Positions 46,713-55,870 of a DNA stretch of 64,000 bases are shown here, one piece after another. The first letter of the stretch is position 1. Every line of letters starts with the position of its first letter. Under the pieces are notes generated by a model. The model saw only the letters and a program-made list of their open reading frames with translations, made no database searches and was not told where the DNA came from. The translations under genes were made by a program, and so were the position numbers. This DNA comes from Xanthomonas hortorum. Lineage in GTDB: Bacteria > Pseudomonadota > Gammaproteobacteria > Xanthomonadales > Xanthomonadaceae. The stretch is taken from the NCBI RefSeq assembly GCF_024339125.1, contig NZ_CP101417.1, positions 3,173,001 through 3,237,000 on the forward strand. Reading direction: 5' to 3'.

Positions 46713-47170
46713 TGGCGACCTTTTTCTAAACTGTCAAAATGAACACAATCCAGCAACGCAATGGCATACCTCACATTGCGTTCCATCTCGTTGGCAAGCT
46801 TGCCGAGTTTTATGAGGTGCGACATCTTCTCGCCTAAGCAGCGGGCTTAAATCCAAGTCCGATAATAATCCTACTCGCCAGGAGCTCAGCGTAGTCGCCA
46901 AGCGCGACGCTGTTGATTCTCACTGAGAAGCTGTTTGTCATGTTCCAGACGCCAGAGGTAGATCTCAGCCCAAACATGTAGCAACTTCAATGGTTGTGCT
47001 TGTTTTGACATTCTCGCGTGAGTGCAAGTAGATCTTCGCGGAGGTGACTTCGCGACAGCTATGCTAAGGCAAGATTGTGCGGGTATATGTTTAAGCGCGT
47101 AGCAGCTATCTATTAGTGAGGTTAGTGACAAAGCATGTACTCGCTAAGCTTCTAGCAGCCCTTGACCAAA
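46713..47170. other. AT-richer intergenic part of the island
   Basis: About 460 bp upstream of the nuclease-STAND gene, of mixed composition. It must contain that gene's promoter, but no clear boxes stand out. The only candidate gene is a 41-codon frame at 46886-47011. No integrase, direct repeat or copy of the tRNA-Leu 3' end was found. Confidence 0.5.
46886..47011 (-). CDS. Possible 41-residue protein in the island
   Basis: An ATG frame (MSKQAQPLKLLHVWAEIYLW) with a GAGA sequence just before the start and a basic end (QQRRAWRLR). It does not resemble any family I know. It could be a small partner of the defence protein, a remnant, or chance. Confidence 0.25.
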   Translation of the reverse strand: MSKQAQPLKLLHVWAEIYLWRLEHDKQLLSENQQRRAWRLR

Positions 47171-47204
47171 CGCAAAAAACCCCGCCTGAGCGGGGTTTTT
47201 TGCG
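47171..47204. terminator. Bidirectional terminator after tRNA-Leu
   Basis: A perfect 15-bp inverted repeat (cgcaaaaaaccccgc, loop ctga) has A6 on one side and T6 on the other. It lies 16 bp past the tRNA 3' end and insulates the tRNA from the island. Confidence 0.92.
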
Positions 47205-47219
47205 ATCTACCGTGAGTCG

Positions 47220-47306
47220 TGGTGCCCAGGAGAGGACTCGAACCTCCACGAAGTTGCCCCCGCTAGCACCTGAAGCTAGTGCGTCTACCAATTCCGCCAC
47301 CTGGGC
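47220..47306 (-). tRNA. tRNA-Leu, anticodon CAG
   Basis: 87 nt including encoded CCA (minus strand). The acceptor 5' GCCCAGG pairs with the 3' end CCTGGGC before ACCA. The D region has GGCGGAATTGGTAGACGC. The anticodon loop TTCAGGT gives CAG. A long variable arm and TTCGAGTCC are present, as in class II tRNA-Leu. It reads CUG, the main Leu codon in this genome. Confidence 0.96.
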
Positions 47307-47320
47307 GACTCAGGGGGCGA

Positions 47321-47349
47321 ATTGTGCAAGTTGCGCACGAAGCTGTCAA
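47321..47349 (-). promoter_or_regulatory. Promoter of tRNA-Leu
   Basis: On the minus strand a perfect -35 TTGACA (47349-47344), a 17-bp spacer and -10 CACAAT (47326-47321) sit just upstream of the tRNA. A GC-rich stretch follows the -10, compatible with stringent control. Confidence 0.7.
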
Positions 47350-47448
47350 CGCATCTCGCACAAATTCTTCGTGGTGGCTCGCGCCTGCCGGCGACGTGAG
47401 AAGACGGCGTGGCGGACGCGCGCAATGCGCGCCCGCCGCGATGCCGGT

Positions 47449-49686
47449 TTACGGCAGCTGCGCCGCCGGCAAGGTGACCTCCGCACTTTGCACCGGTTCG
47501 CTTGCCGAACGCGCCAACTGCACGCGGTAGGTGCCGGCCGCGATGGTCCAGTGACGTGCCTTGGCATCGAAGTCGGCCAGCGTCTTGGGTTCGGCGATCA
47601 CCTGCACGTTGCGCTTTTCGCCCGGCTTGAGGGTGAGCTTCTGCCAGCCGATCAGGCGCAGCGGGGTGGCGTGGCCGTCGGGCAGGGTGAGGTAGAGTTG
47701 CGGCACGGCGGCGCCTTCGCGCTGGCCGATATTTTCCACTTCGAAGCTCGCCGTGAGCTGGCTGCCATTGGCCTGCACGCGTAACCCGCCCATGCGGAAC
47801 TGGGTGTACGACAGGCCGTGGCCGAACGGGTAACGCGGGGTCAGCTTGCGCGCGGCGAACCACTTGTAGCCGACGTTGGCGCCTTCGATGGCGTAGTCGA
47901 TGCTGTCTTCGCCCGGCTTGGCCGGCTTGAAGCCCAGGCCAGGAATCGAGGGACGCGGCAGCTGCGATTCGTCCACTGGCCAGGTCACCGGCAGATGGCC
48001 GGAAGGATTGACCTTGCCGGTCAGCAGGTTGGCGATCGCCTCGCCTCCGCCGATGCCCGGATACCACGCCTGCAACACCGCCGGTACGCGCTCGGCCCAG
48101 GGCATGCGCACCGGGCCGTTGGTTTCCAGCACCACGGTGGTCTTGGGGTTGGCCTTGGCCACCGCTTCGATCAGTGCGTCCTGGTTGTCGGGCAACTGCA
48201 TGTCCGGCAGGTCCACCGATTCGGCGGCCCATTGGGTGGCGAACACGATGGCCACATCGGCGGCCTTGGCCGCGCGTGCTGCGGCAGCGCGGTCCTTGCC
48301 GTCGACATAATCGATCTGCACATTCGGCAATGCGGCGCGCAGCGCCTGCAACGGCGAGGACGGATGGATGATCACCGGGCCGGGCCAGGTGGTCGGGGTG
48401 AGGCCGGGCACCGCGTTGCCGCCGTTGATGGTGTAGTCCACCCGCGAAGAACCGCCGCCGGACATCACGCCCTTGTCGGCGTACCCACCGATCACCGCGA
48501 TACGGCGCACGTCCTTGGACAGCGGCAAGGTGGCCTGCTCGTTACGCAGCAGCACGCTGCCTTCCTCGGCAACATGCTGCGCGGCCAGTAGTCCGGCCTT
48601 GCCGTCGATCGGCTGGCGCTGGGTTGGGTGATCGAACGCGCCATGCGCGAACAGGCTGCGCAGCACGCGCTTGACCATGTCGTCGAAGCGCGCGCGCGGC
48701 ACCACGCCGGCCGACACCGCCATGCGCAGCGGCGCATCGAAGAACACCGCCGCATCGAATACTTCGCCGGCCGATTGCTGGTCCAGACCGGCCAGCGCCG
48801 CCTTGGAACCGCTGTGCACGCCGCCCCAGTCGGACATCACGTAGCCGGGGTATTTCCATTCCTGCTTGAGCACCTGATTGAGCAGGTAATCGTGCTCGCA
48901 GCCGTAGACACCGTTGATCTTGTTGTAGGAGCACATCACCGAGGCCGGGTCGCCGATCTTCAACGCGATCTCGAATGCCAGCAGATCCGATTCGTGCATC
49001 GCCTGCTCGCCGATCTCGGCGCTATGGAAGTTGCGCCGGGTTTCCATGTCGTTGAGCGCGAAGTGCTTCATCGTCGACAGCACATGCTCGCTCTGCACGC
49101 CACGAATCGATTCGCCAACCATCGTGCCGGCCAGCAGCGGGTCTTCGCCGGCATATTCGAAATTGCGCCCGTTGCGCGGGTCGCGCTGCAGGTTGACGCT
49201 GCCGGCCAGCAGCACATTGAAGCCCTGCTGCCAGGATTCGCGGCCCATGGTCTTGCCGCCGGCATAGGCCAGCTGCGGATTCCAGCTCGATGCCGTGGAC
49301 GGGCCGGACGGCATCGCGGTGGCGAAGTCGCCCTTGCGAATGCCGCCCGGATTGGTCACGCCCACGCCGGCGTCGGCTAGCTGCTGCGCCGGGATGCCCA
49401 GGCGGGGGATGCCGGGCACGTAGCCGGCCGAGCCCAGCGCGCCCTCGGGCTTGGGAATCTTGTCGGTGCCCAGGCCGAAGTAGCTGCGCAGCATCTGGAA
49501 TTTTTCGTCTTCGCTCATCTGCGCCAGCAGGCGGTCGGCGCGCTGGTCCGCAGTCAAGGCGGTGTCCATCCACGGCTGCGCTGCAGCGGCGGGTTGTGCG
49601 CTGAGCGGGGCGGCAAACGCGACGCTCATGCCGAGTGCAATGGCGAGCGCGAGACGGCGCGGCGTGGCGCGTGTAAACGTTTTCAT
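47449..49686 (-). CDS. Secreted family 3 glycoside hydrolase (beta-glucosidase/xylosidase type)
   Basis: 745 residues with a signal peptide (MKTFTRATPRRLALAIALGM, cut near LSAQPAAAA). The GH3 TIM barrel shows the substrate-binding KHFALND (207-213) and the nucleophile Asp286 in GYVMSDWGG. The alpha/beta sandwich domain has the RNEQATLPL start, and a fibronectin-III-like domain closes the protein (YPFGHGLSYTQF onwards). It likely degrades plant-derived beta-linked oligosaccharides in the periplasm. The start at 49686 is chosen for the signal peptide; 14 further upstream codons are open. Confidence 0.92.
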   Translation of the reverse strand: MKTFTRATPRRLALAIALGMSVAFAAPLSAQPAAAAQPWMDTALTADQRADRLLAQMSEDEKFQMLRSYFGLGTDKIPKPEGALGSAGYVPGIPRLGIPAQQLADAGVGVTNPGGIRKGDFATAMPSGPSTASSWNPQLAYAGGKTMGRESWQQGFNVLLAGSVNLQRDPRNGRNFEYAGEDPLLAGTMVGESIRGVQSEHVLSTMKHFALNDMETRRNFHSAEIGEQAMHESDLLAFEIALKIGDPASVMCSYNKINGVYGCEHDYLLNQVLKQEWKYPGYVMSDWGGVHSGSKAALAGLDQQSAGEVFDAAVFFDAPLRMAVSAGVVPRARFDDMVKRVLRSLFAHGAFDHPTQRQPIDGKAGLLAAQHVAEEGSVLLRNEQATLPLSKDVRRIAVIGGYADKGVMSGGGSSRVDYTINGGNAVPGLTPTTWPGPVIIHPSSPLQALRAALPNVQIDYVDGKDRAAAARAAKAADVAIVFATQWAAESVDLPDMQLPDNQDALIEAVAKANPKTTVVLETNGPVRMPWAERVPAVLQAWYPGIGGGEAIANLLTGKVNPSGHLPVTWPVDESQLPRPSIPGLGFKPAKPGEDSIDYAIEGANVGYKWFAARKLTPRYPFGHGLSYTQFRMGGLRVQANGSQLTASFEVENIGQREGAAVPQLYLTLPDGHATPLRLIGWQKLTLKPGEKRNVQVIAEPKTLADFDAKARHWTIAAGTYRVQLARSASEPVQSAEVTLPAAQLP

Positions 49687-49810
49687 ATCGGGGTGTGGCA
49701 CGGGGTGGTCCTTGTGGTGCGGTTGCAATCAGGGGAGGGCACCGCAGTGCCCAAGTTCGAATGGCGCGCGTGCGCGCCGAATCAGGGGGTTGCCGTAATC
49801 GGGCGCGGCA

Positions 49811-51580
49811 TCAGAACTGCGTCTGTGCCGTGCGCAACACCGGATACAAGCGGTAGCGCTCGTCCCAGGAGGAATGCAGGCGGGCGAAGAATTCCAGCCT
49901 TGCCTTCGGGTCGGCGGCGAAGGCCGCATCGCTTGCCAGGCGCTGTTCGAATTGCGCTTTCACTGCCGGGTCGCGTTCGAGCATGTCGCGGGCGACATCC
50001 TCGGCGACGTAGTCTTCCATGTATTCCTTGCGCTCGAATGCGGTGTTGAAAAACCCCCACTGCAACAGCGAGTCTGGCGCCTGCGGTTCCAACATCGCCA
50101 TCACCAGGCGCGACTTGGCCTGGGCAATCGGGACGAACAGCGAGCCGGCTGGCACGTTACGGGTTTCATCGCGCCAGTGGCCGGCGATTTCCAGGTTTTG
50201 ATGGCCTTCGTTGGAGCGTGCGGCAAACGTTGCCTTGTCGGCACGGAAGCTCTGCACCGGATACTCGCCAGCAGTGGCGATGGTGTCGAAGGCGATGCCG
50301 TGCAGGCGTAGTTTTTCCGCCACCAGCGCGGCCTGCGCGGCAGGCACCAGATAGCCGCCGCGTGGTGCATCGATCACCACGTCGGGGGTGATCTGATCGC
50401 GTAACGGCACCTTCCAGATCTGTGGTTTGGTCTCGTCGTAGCGCGTCATCAATGCGCCGGAAATCGGCGAAGGCGTGCGCGTGTAGGCGTAGCCGCGGAA
50501 GGCAACAGTGCGTGCGGCCGGGCCGGCAGCGAAGCTCAACGGCTCCATTTCGCCAGCCAGTTTGGTGGCACGCTGATCGGCTGCCAGCGCATCGGCGCGC
50601 CACTTCGTACCGTTGCGCGCGGTCTGCTGCAGCACCGAGACGATGGCGTTGCGGGTGACGCGCACACGCACCGGGTAGGTCTTCCACGAATGCGTTTCCA
50701 CCAGCATGCCGAAACGGTTGCGCAGCAGGAAATAGCCATGCGAAAAACGCGGCGGCGACACGTCGTCGGCAAAGCCGGAGGTCGGGTCGTCTTCGTGCAC
50801 GAACGAGGGGTAATACGGCAGCGGCAGCGAGCCTTGTTTGGCCAGATCGGCAATCACAGCATCGCGCCAGCGCGTGCCGTCGCGTTGCAGCGTGGCATCG
50901 CCGGCATGCACCGGTTCCACCTGCACCGAGACATCGTGTTCGAACTTGGCGCCATCGGTGACATGCAGGTCCACATACATCAGCGGGTCCCACTGCTGCA
51001 CCAGCCGCAGCATCGCCTGCATTTCCGGCGCGTCGGCCTTGAGGTAGTCGCGATTGAGATTGAGGTTCTGCGCGGTGGTGCGCCAGCCCATCTGTTCGGG
51101 GCCGCGTTGATTGGGGCGGTTCCAGGCACCGAAGCGTTCGTGGCCGTCGACGTTGAACACCGGCACGAACACCCACACCAGTTTGTCGAGCACGCCTTTG
51201 CCGGCCTTGCCGTCCAGCAACTCGCGCAGCGCCAGAAAGCCCGCGTCCTTGCCGTCGATCTCGCCGGCATGGATGCCGCCTTGCACCAGCACCACCGGCA
51301 ACTTGCGCTGCGCGGCACTGGCCGCATCCAGCGCGCCGCTGGTGGAGACGATCAGCGCCTTCATCGGCCGGCCTTCCGGGGTGGTACCGAAGTCGATGCA
51401 GCGCACCGCCTGCGGATAGCGCTGGGCGAAGGCATCGCACAGTGCGATGACCTCATCGTAGCGTCCGGTTTGGGCAAAGCCGCTGCGCTCGGCCAGGGTG
51501 GTCAGCGGTTCGGCGGCCAGTGCGGCGGGGGCGGTGGTCAACAGCAACAGGCTCAGGGCCAGGCGGGTGAAGCGGGGCAT
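49811..51580 (-). CDS. Secreted M14-family zinc carboxypeptidase
   Basis: 589 residues with a signal peptide ending ALAAEPL. Zinc ligands are His104 and Glu107 in GGIHAGEIDG and His206 in MYVDLHVTDG, the M14 pattern. RNLNRDY-like NLNLNRDYLKADAPE follows the first pair. A C-terminal extension of about 250 residues is beta-rich. It probably trims peptides in the periplasm. A POT-type peptide transporter is divergently encoded 296 bp away, and that interval shows no other feature. Confidence 0.9.
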   Translation of the reverse strand: MPRFTRLALSLLLLTTAPAALAAEPLTTLAERSGFAQTGRYDEVIALCDAFAQRYPQAVRCIDFGTTPEGRPMKALIVSTSGALDAASAAQRKLPVVLVQGGIHAGEIDGKDAGFLALRELLDGKAGKGVLDKLVWVFVPVFNVDGHERFGAWNRPNQRGPEQMGWRTTAQNLNLNRDYLKADAPEMQAMLRLVQQWDPLMYVDLHVTDGAKFEHDVSVQVEPVHAGDATLQRDGTRWRDAVIADLAKQGSLPLPYYPSFVHEDDPTSGFADDVSPPRFSHGYFLLRNRFGMLVETHSWKTYPVRVRVTRNAIVSVLQQTARNGTKWRADALAADQRATKLAGEMEPLSFAAGPAARTVAFRGYAYTRTPSPISGALMTRYDETKPQIWKVPLRDQITPDVVIDAPRGGYLVPAAQAALVAEKLRLHGIAFDTIATAGEYPVQSFRADKATFAARSNEGHQNLEIAGHWRDETRNVPAGSLFVPIAQAKSRLVMAMLEPQAPDSLLQWGFFNTAFERKEYMEDYVAEDVARDMLERDPAVKAQFEQRLASDAAFAADPKARLEFFARLHSSWDERYRLYPVLRTAQTQF

Positions 51581-51876
51581 CCAGCGGTCCAGTGTTCCAG
51601 GAAAACGTTTGCAATGTAGCCGAGCCGGCGCAGCAGGCCAATCTGCACTGCGTCATGACTTCCGTGTGATCGGCTTGGCAGCGGGGTTTCGATACGTGTT
51701 TTTCAGCATGCGCCTGGCCGGACGACTTTCCGAACCGAGCCACGACCGTAGCAACGGCCGCAGCGGGGTCGACGCATGCAACGTCCTCCACCGAAGCCTT
51801 ATCCAATGGTCGCGATGGCGGCCAACCCGCAGCCGCCGGTACGATAGCGCGTGTTTTCTGCTCGACCGGACTGCCT

Positions 51877-53442
51877 TTGACCACTACCACCTTGCCGGGC
51901 TCTACTGCCGGGGCGCGGTTGCCGCGCCAGATTCCTTTCATCATCGGCAACGAGGCCTGCGAGCGTTTCAGCTTCTACGGGATGCGCAACATCCTGGTGC
52001 AGTTTCTGATCACCTCGCTGCTGTTGCAGGAAGTCGGCGGGCCCGGCCGTGAGGCCGAGGCCAAGCACATCCTGCACAGCTTCATGATCGGGGTGTTTTT
52101 CTTTCCGCTGCTCGGTGGCTGGTTGGCCGATCGCTTCTTCGGCAAATACAACACCATTGTGTGGTTCAGCCTGGTGTACTGCGCCGGCCATGCGTGCCTG
52201 GCGCTGTTCGAAGGCAGCCGCAACGGATTTTTCGTCGGGCTGGGGCTGATCGCATTGGGCGCGGGCGGCATCAAGCCGCTGGTGGCCTCGTTCATGGGCG
52301 ACCAGTTCGACCAGACCAACAAGCACCGGGCCAAGGTGGTATTCGACGCCTTCTACTGGATCATCAACTTCGGCTCGTTGTTCGCTTCGTTGTTGATTCC
52401 GCTGGCGCTGAAACATCTGGGTCCGGCATGGGCGTTCGGCATTCCCGGCATTTTGATGTTCGTGGCCACGCTGGTGTTCTGGCTGGGCCGCAAGCGTTAC
52501 GTGCGGGTGCCGCTGCCACCGACCGATCCGCATGGCTTCGGCGCGGTGATGCGCACCGCCTTGCTGGCGCATGAGCCGGGGCAGGGCCGTCCCGGCCTGA
52601 TGCTGGCAGTGGTGTCGGTACTGCTGGCGCTGGCCTGCTTCGCGCTGGTCGAACAGCTCGGCATCGTCATCTGCCTGTGCATGGCGCTGGTGTTGCTGCT
52701 GGCGGGCATCGGTGGCGGCACCTGGTGGCAGCTGGAGCGTGCACGCGGTATCCATCCCGATACGGCGGTCGAAGGCGTGCGTGCGTTGCTGCGGGTGCTG
52801 GTGATCTTCGCGCTGGTGACGCCGTTCTTCTCGCTGTTCGACCAGAAGGCCTCGACCTGGGTGCTGCAGGGGCGCGAGATGACCATGCCGGCCTGGTTCA
52901 CCGCCTCGCAGATGCAGGCGCTCAATCCGCTGCTGGTGATGCTGCTGATCCCGTTCAACAACCTGGTGCTGTATCCGCTGCTGCGGCGTGGCGGCTGGGA
53001 GCCGACTGCTTTGCGGCGCATGACCTGCGGCATCGCCTTCAGCGGCCTTGCCTGGATCGCGGTCGGTGGCATCCAGATCGGCATGGACGGCGGCGAGCCG
53101 ATGCATATCGCCTGGCAGATCCTTCCCTACGCGCTGCTGACCTTCGGCGAGGTGCTGGTGTCGGCCACCGGTATCGAGTTCGCCTACAGCCAGGCGCCGC
53201 CGTCGATGAAGGGCGTGGTGATGAGCTTCTGGTACCTGACCACCACGGTGGGCAATCTATGGGTGCTGTTGTCGAACGTGGCGGTGCGTAACGAGACGGT
53301 GACCGCGCATATCGCCGATACTGGGCTCAGCGAAGCGGCATTTCTGATGTTCTTCTTCGCGGCCTTCGCGTTTCTGGCGGCACTGGCCTTCGGCCTGTAC
53401 GCACGCCGGTATCGCATGGTCGACAATTACCGTTCTGCCTGA
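51877..53442 (+). CDS. POT-family proton-coupled peptide transporter
   Basis: 521 residues from TTG (the next in-frame ATG would cut the first helix). The POT signature is present: NEACERFSFYGMRNIL in helix 1, GGWLADRFFGKY at motif 1 and the PTR2 signature FDAFYWIINFGSLFASLL in helix 5, with about 14 membrane segments. It imports di- and tripeptides, in keeping with the neighbouring secreted peptidase. A rhomboid gene begins 7 bp later and is probably co-transcribed. Confidence 0.92.
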   Translation: MTTTTLPGSTAGARLPRQIPFIIGNEACERFSFYGMRNILVQFLITSLLLQEVGGPGREAEAKHILHSFMIGVFFFPLLGGWLADRFFGKYNTIVWFSLVYCAGHACLALFEGSRNGFFVGLGLIALGAGGIKPLVASFMGDQFDQTNKHRAKVVFDAFYWIINFGSLFASLLIPLALKHLGPAWAFGIPGILMFVATLVFWLGRKRYVRVPLPPTDPHGFGAVMRTALLAHEPGQGRPGLMLAVVSVLLALACFALVEQLGIVICLCMALVLLLAGIGGGTWWQLERARGIHPDTAVEGVRALLRVLVIFALVTPFFSLFDQKASTWVLQGREMTMPAWFTASQMQALNPLLVMLLIPFNNLVLYPLLRRGGWEPTALRRMTCGIAFSGLAWIAVGGIQIGMDGGEPMHIAWQILPYALLTFGEVLVSATGIEFAYSQAPPSMKGVVMSFWYLTTTVGNLWVLLSNVAVRNETVTAHIADTGLSEAAFLMFFFAAFAFLAALAFGLYARRYRMVDNYRSA

Positions 53443-53449
53443 GGTCCGC

Positions 53450-54058
53450 ATGATTACCCTGATCCTGATCGCCATCACCGGCATCGTCTCGTGGATGGCG
53501 TTCAACAACCGCAAGCTGGCCGACCGGCTGGTGCTGTGGCCGCCGGCGCTGGACAAGCAAAAGCAATACGACCGCCTGGTGACCTACGGCTTCATCCATG
53601 CCGACCTGGGCCATCTGGTCTTCAACATGATCACGCTGTTCTTCTTCGGCCGGTACATCGAAGACGTGATGACGCGGCTAAGCGGCAGCGTGCTGACCTA
53701 TCCGTTGTTCTATCTGAGCGCGCTGGTGGTGTCGATCCTGCCCAGCTATCTGAAGAATCAGAAGAACCCCAATTACCTCAGCCTGGGCGCTTCCGGCGCG
53801 GTGTCGGCAGTGTTGTTCGCCTTCATCCTGCTCAAGCCGTGGACGATCATCCTGGTGCTGTTCATTCCGGCGCCGGCGATCATCTATGCGGTGTTCTACG
53901 TGGGCTACAGCCTGTGGATGGACCGCCGTGGCGGCGATCGCATCAACCACAGCGCGCATCTGGCCGGTGCGGCCTTCGGTGTGATGTTCATGCTGATCAT
54001 GGAGCCGCGGGTGTGGCAGGTGTTTCTGGAGCAGCTGTCCAATCCGCGCTTCGGTTAA
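53450..54058 (+). CDS. Rhomboid-family intramembrane serine protease
   Basis: 202 residues, six membrane segments. The catalytic Ser115 is in LGASGAVSA and the His170 in HSAHLAGAAFG, the GxSG/H dyad of rhomboids; FIHADLGHLVFNM in segment 2 is also typical. Substrates are unknown. It is in an apparent operon with the peptide transporter. About 147 bp to the next gene hold nothing evident. Confidence 0.9.
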   Translation: MITLILIAITGIVSWMAFNNRKLADRLVLWPPALDKQKQYDRLVTYGFIHADLGHLVFNMITLFFFGRYIEDVMTRLSGSVLTYPLFYLSALVVSILPSYLKNQKNPNYLSLGASGAVSAVLFAFILLKPWTIILVLFIPAPAIIYAVFYVGYSLWMDRRGGDRINHSAHLAGAAFGVMFMLIMEPRVWQVFLEQLSNPRFG

Positions 54059-54205
54059 GCGCGTCGGTTTAGCAAGGTTTGCCGAAGGACAGCGTGGCCG
54101 TCAGGCGGCGCGGAGGTGATCGGAAATCGTGATGGCTGGGTTGCCTGAGGCAACCGGCCAGGGCCATCGATGCGATTGGCCCTGGCGGGTAACGCGACGC
54201 TTGGC

Positions 54206-54394
54206 TCAGGCCGCGTTGCGTTCCTGGTCGGCAACGGCAGTGCTGCCGTAGGCCTGCTGCAAGCGCTCGTACACCGTATCGTTGAGCTGCGCGAAGTCCG
54301 GGTTGTGGGTATCGCCGTTGATGGCGAACTGGAACAGGCCCTCAAGCAACGAGCTATCGCTGTCTGTGCTGTGTCCTGCCGAATCGTTGTTCAT
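54206..54394 (-). CDS. Small acidic protein, 62 residues, unknown
   Basis: The start has a strong ribosome site (GAGGAG, 7-nt spacing), which makes this short frame credible. The product is acidic and polar (MNNDSAGHSTDSDSSLLEGLF, then PDFAQLNDTVYERLQQAYGS), with no membrane segment or Cys. No family is recognised. It lies between the convergent rhomboid gene and a divergent GNAT gene. Confidence 0.6.
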   Translation of the reverse strand: MNNDSAGHSTDSDSSLLEGLFQFAINGDTHNPDFAQLNDTVYERLQQAYGSTAVADQERNAA

Positions 54395-54621
54395 GCGGTG
54401 ACTCCTCGTAGGTAAGGCGAAGACGTCGGCAGATGGCCGGCAGCCCGTGCCAGCCGGCCATGCGCAGCGAATGCCTTCGGCTCAGCTATCGGCGCTACGC
54501 GAACGAACTTAAGTGCGCCTTCGACGCGCTGCGCTACGTGTCACAGCATCGATTCATTTTCACGCAGGCGCGGCGCCGCGCTGGTCACACTCATCACCAC
54601 ATTCACTGCCAGACGCAGACC

Positions 54622-54909
54622 ATGATGGAGGCCGCGACAGTGCAGGCAGAACACGATCCGACCCGGCAACGCTTCAGCGTAGACACCGATGGACAACGCG
54701 CCGAACTGGCCTACCGTCTTGAGGGCGAGCGCATGACCATCACGCATACGCATGTGCCGGAGGCGATCGGTGGGCGCGGCATCGCTGCCGTGCTGGTCGA
54801 GGCCGCTTTGCATTACGCGCGCCAGGCGGGGTGGAAGGTCGTACCCGAGTGCAGCTACGCCGAGGCGTATGTACGTCGGCATCAACAGTTTCAGGATCTG
54901 CTGGCCTGA
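54622..54909 (+). CDS. Short GNAT-type N-acetyltransferase (YjdJ-like)
   Basis: 95 residues. It matches the minimal GNAT group: RAELAYRLEGERMTITHTHVP, then the acetyl-CoA loop GGRGIAAVLVEAALHYAR and the end VVPECSYAEAYVRRHQQFQDLL. Two ATGs are adjacent at 54622/54625 and either may be used. The acetyl acceptor is unknown. Confidence 0.85.
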   Translation: MMEAATVQAEHDPTRQRFSVDTDGQRAELAYRLEGERMTITHTHVPEAIGGRGIAAVLVEAALHYARQAGWKVVPECSYAEAYVRRHQQFQDLLA

Positions 54910-54958
54910 TCGCCGGCAGCGTGTCTTTGCAGCGTGTATTCGATGAGGGGCAGGTGGG

Positions 54959-55804
54959 ATGGGGCGGTTGTTTGCAGTGAATGGAATGCGGGGCGTGCTG
55001 ATGCTGGCTCTGCTGGCGGGGTGTACACAGCGCGCACCTACAACGGCAGAAACGACGGAGCCGGCAGCGGACGCAACAGCGCAAGCGATGCCGGCTCCGG
55101 AGCCCGTTGTCGTCCAGAGCGGCCCATTGGAAGATGTGATCGAGCATGCGCCTGCCTATATGGTCGGCATCAGCTATCCACGTGGGCTGGATGCGTACCC
55201 GGAATTGGCCGCGCTGATCCGCAGCTATTCGCAGGACGCGCGCGCCGAGTTGATGGAAGCCGTCTCTGGTCTTGGTAACGACAAACCTGCCGCACCCTAT
55301 GAGCTGTCGCTGGCGTTCGAGACCGTGCTGCAGACTGCCGATCTGATCGTGGTGTCTGCCGATGGCAGCCGCTACACCGGCGGCGCGCATGGCGAGCCGC
55401 TGGTGGCGCGCTTCGTCTGGTTGGTCAAGGAGCGCAAGCAACTGACGGCGCAGGCGTTGATTCCCGACCCGGCGGGCTGGGAAAAGATCGCACGCGAGGT
55501 CGCCGCGCAGTTGCACAACGCCGCCGCCCAGCGCGTGGAAGCCGACCGCGTACCGGTCGAGGAGCAGGCTGAACAGGTCGCCTCGGCGGATCGCATGATT
55601 GCCGAAGGCACCGCGGCACAGGTCGACAACTTTGCCCAGTTCGTGCCGGTACTGAACCCGGCAGGGCAGATCACTGCGCTACGGTTCGTGTTTCCGCCGT
55701 ATCAGGTGGGGCCGTATTCGGATGGCACGCAGACCGCCGATGTCGCTGCCACCACATTATTGGCCTGGGTCGCGCCGGAATATGTACATCTCTTCGCTCG
55801 CTGA
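54959..55804 (+). CDS. DUF3298-type lipoprotein
   Basis: 281 residues. A lipobox LALLAGC near residue 22 is followed by a Thr/Ala/Pro-rich linker. The body has SADGSRYTGGAHGEP and the C-terminal FPPYQVGPYSDGTQ, both diagnostic of the DUF4163/DUF3298 pair found in PdaC-like and RsiV-like proteins. That fold can bind lysozyme or peptidoglycan, but no such role is shown here. 66 bp separate it from the next gene. Confidence 0.82.
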   Translation: MGRLFAVNGMRGVLMLALLAGCTQRAPTTAETTEPAADATAQAMPAPEPVVVQSGPLEDVIEHAPAYMVGISYPRGLDAYPELAALIRSYSQDARAELMEAVSGLGNDKPAAPYELSLAFETVLQTADLIVVSADGSRYTGGAHGEPLVARFVWLVKERKQLTAQALIPDPAGWEKIAREVAAQLHNAAAQRVEADRVPVEEQAEQVASADRMIAEGTAAQVDNFAQFVPVLNPAGQITALRFVFPPYQVGPYSDGTQTADVAATTLLAWVAPEYVHLFAR

Positions 55805-55829
55805 GATGTCACCCCGCAGATGATGTGAT

Positions 55830-55848
55830 TGAATGGCTTGGCCATTCA
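55830..55848. promoter_or_regulatory. Palindromic operator before the second marR gene
   Basis: Perfect 8-bp inverted repeat TGAATGGC-ttg-GCCATTCA, 23 bp before the marR start. Its size and place suit autoregulation by the MarR dimer. Confidence 0.65.
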
Positions 55849-55870
55849 GTAATGTAATCAAACGGGTGAT

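Noticed and set aside
44258..47320. Attachment-site duplication of tRNA-Leu bounding the island
   Set aside because: No second copy of the tRNA 3' end was found near 44258 or elsewhere in the island, and there is no integrase.
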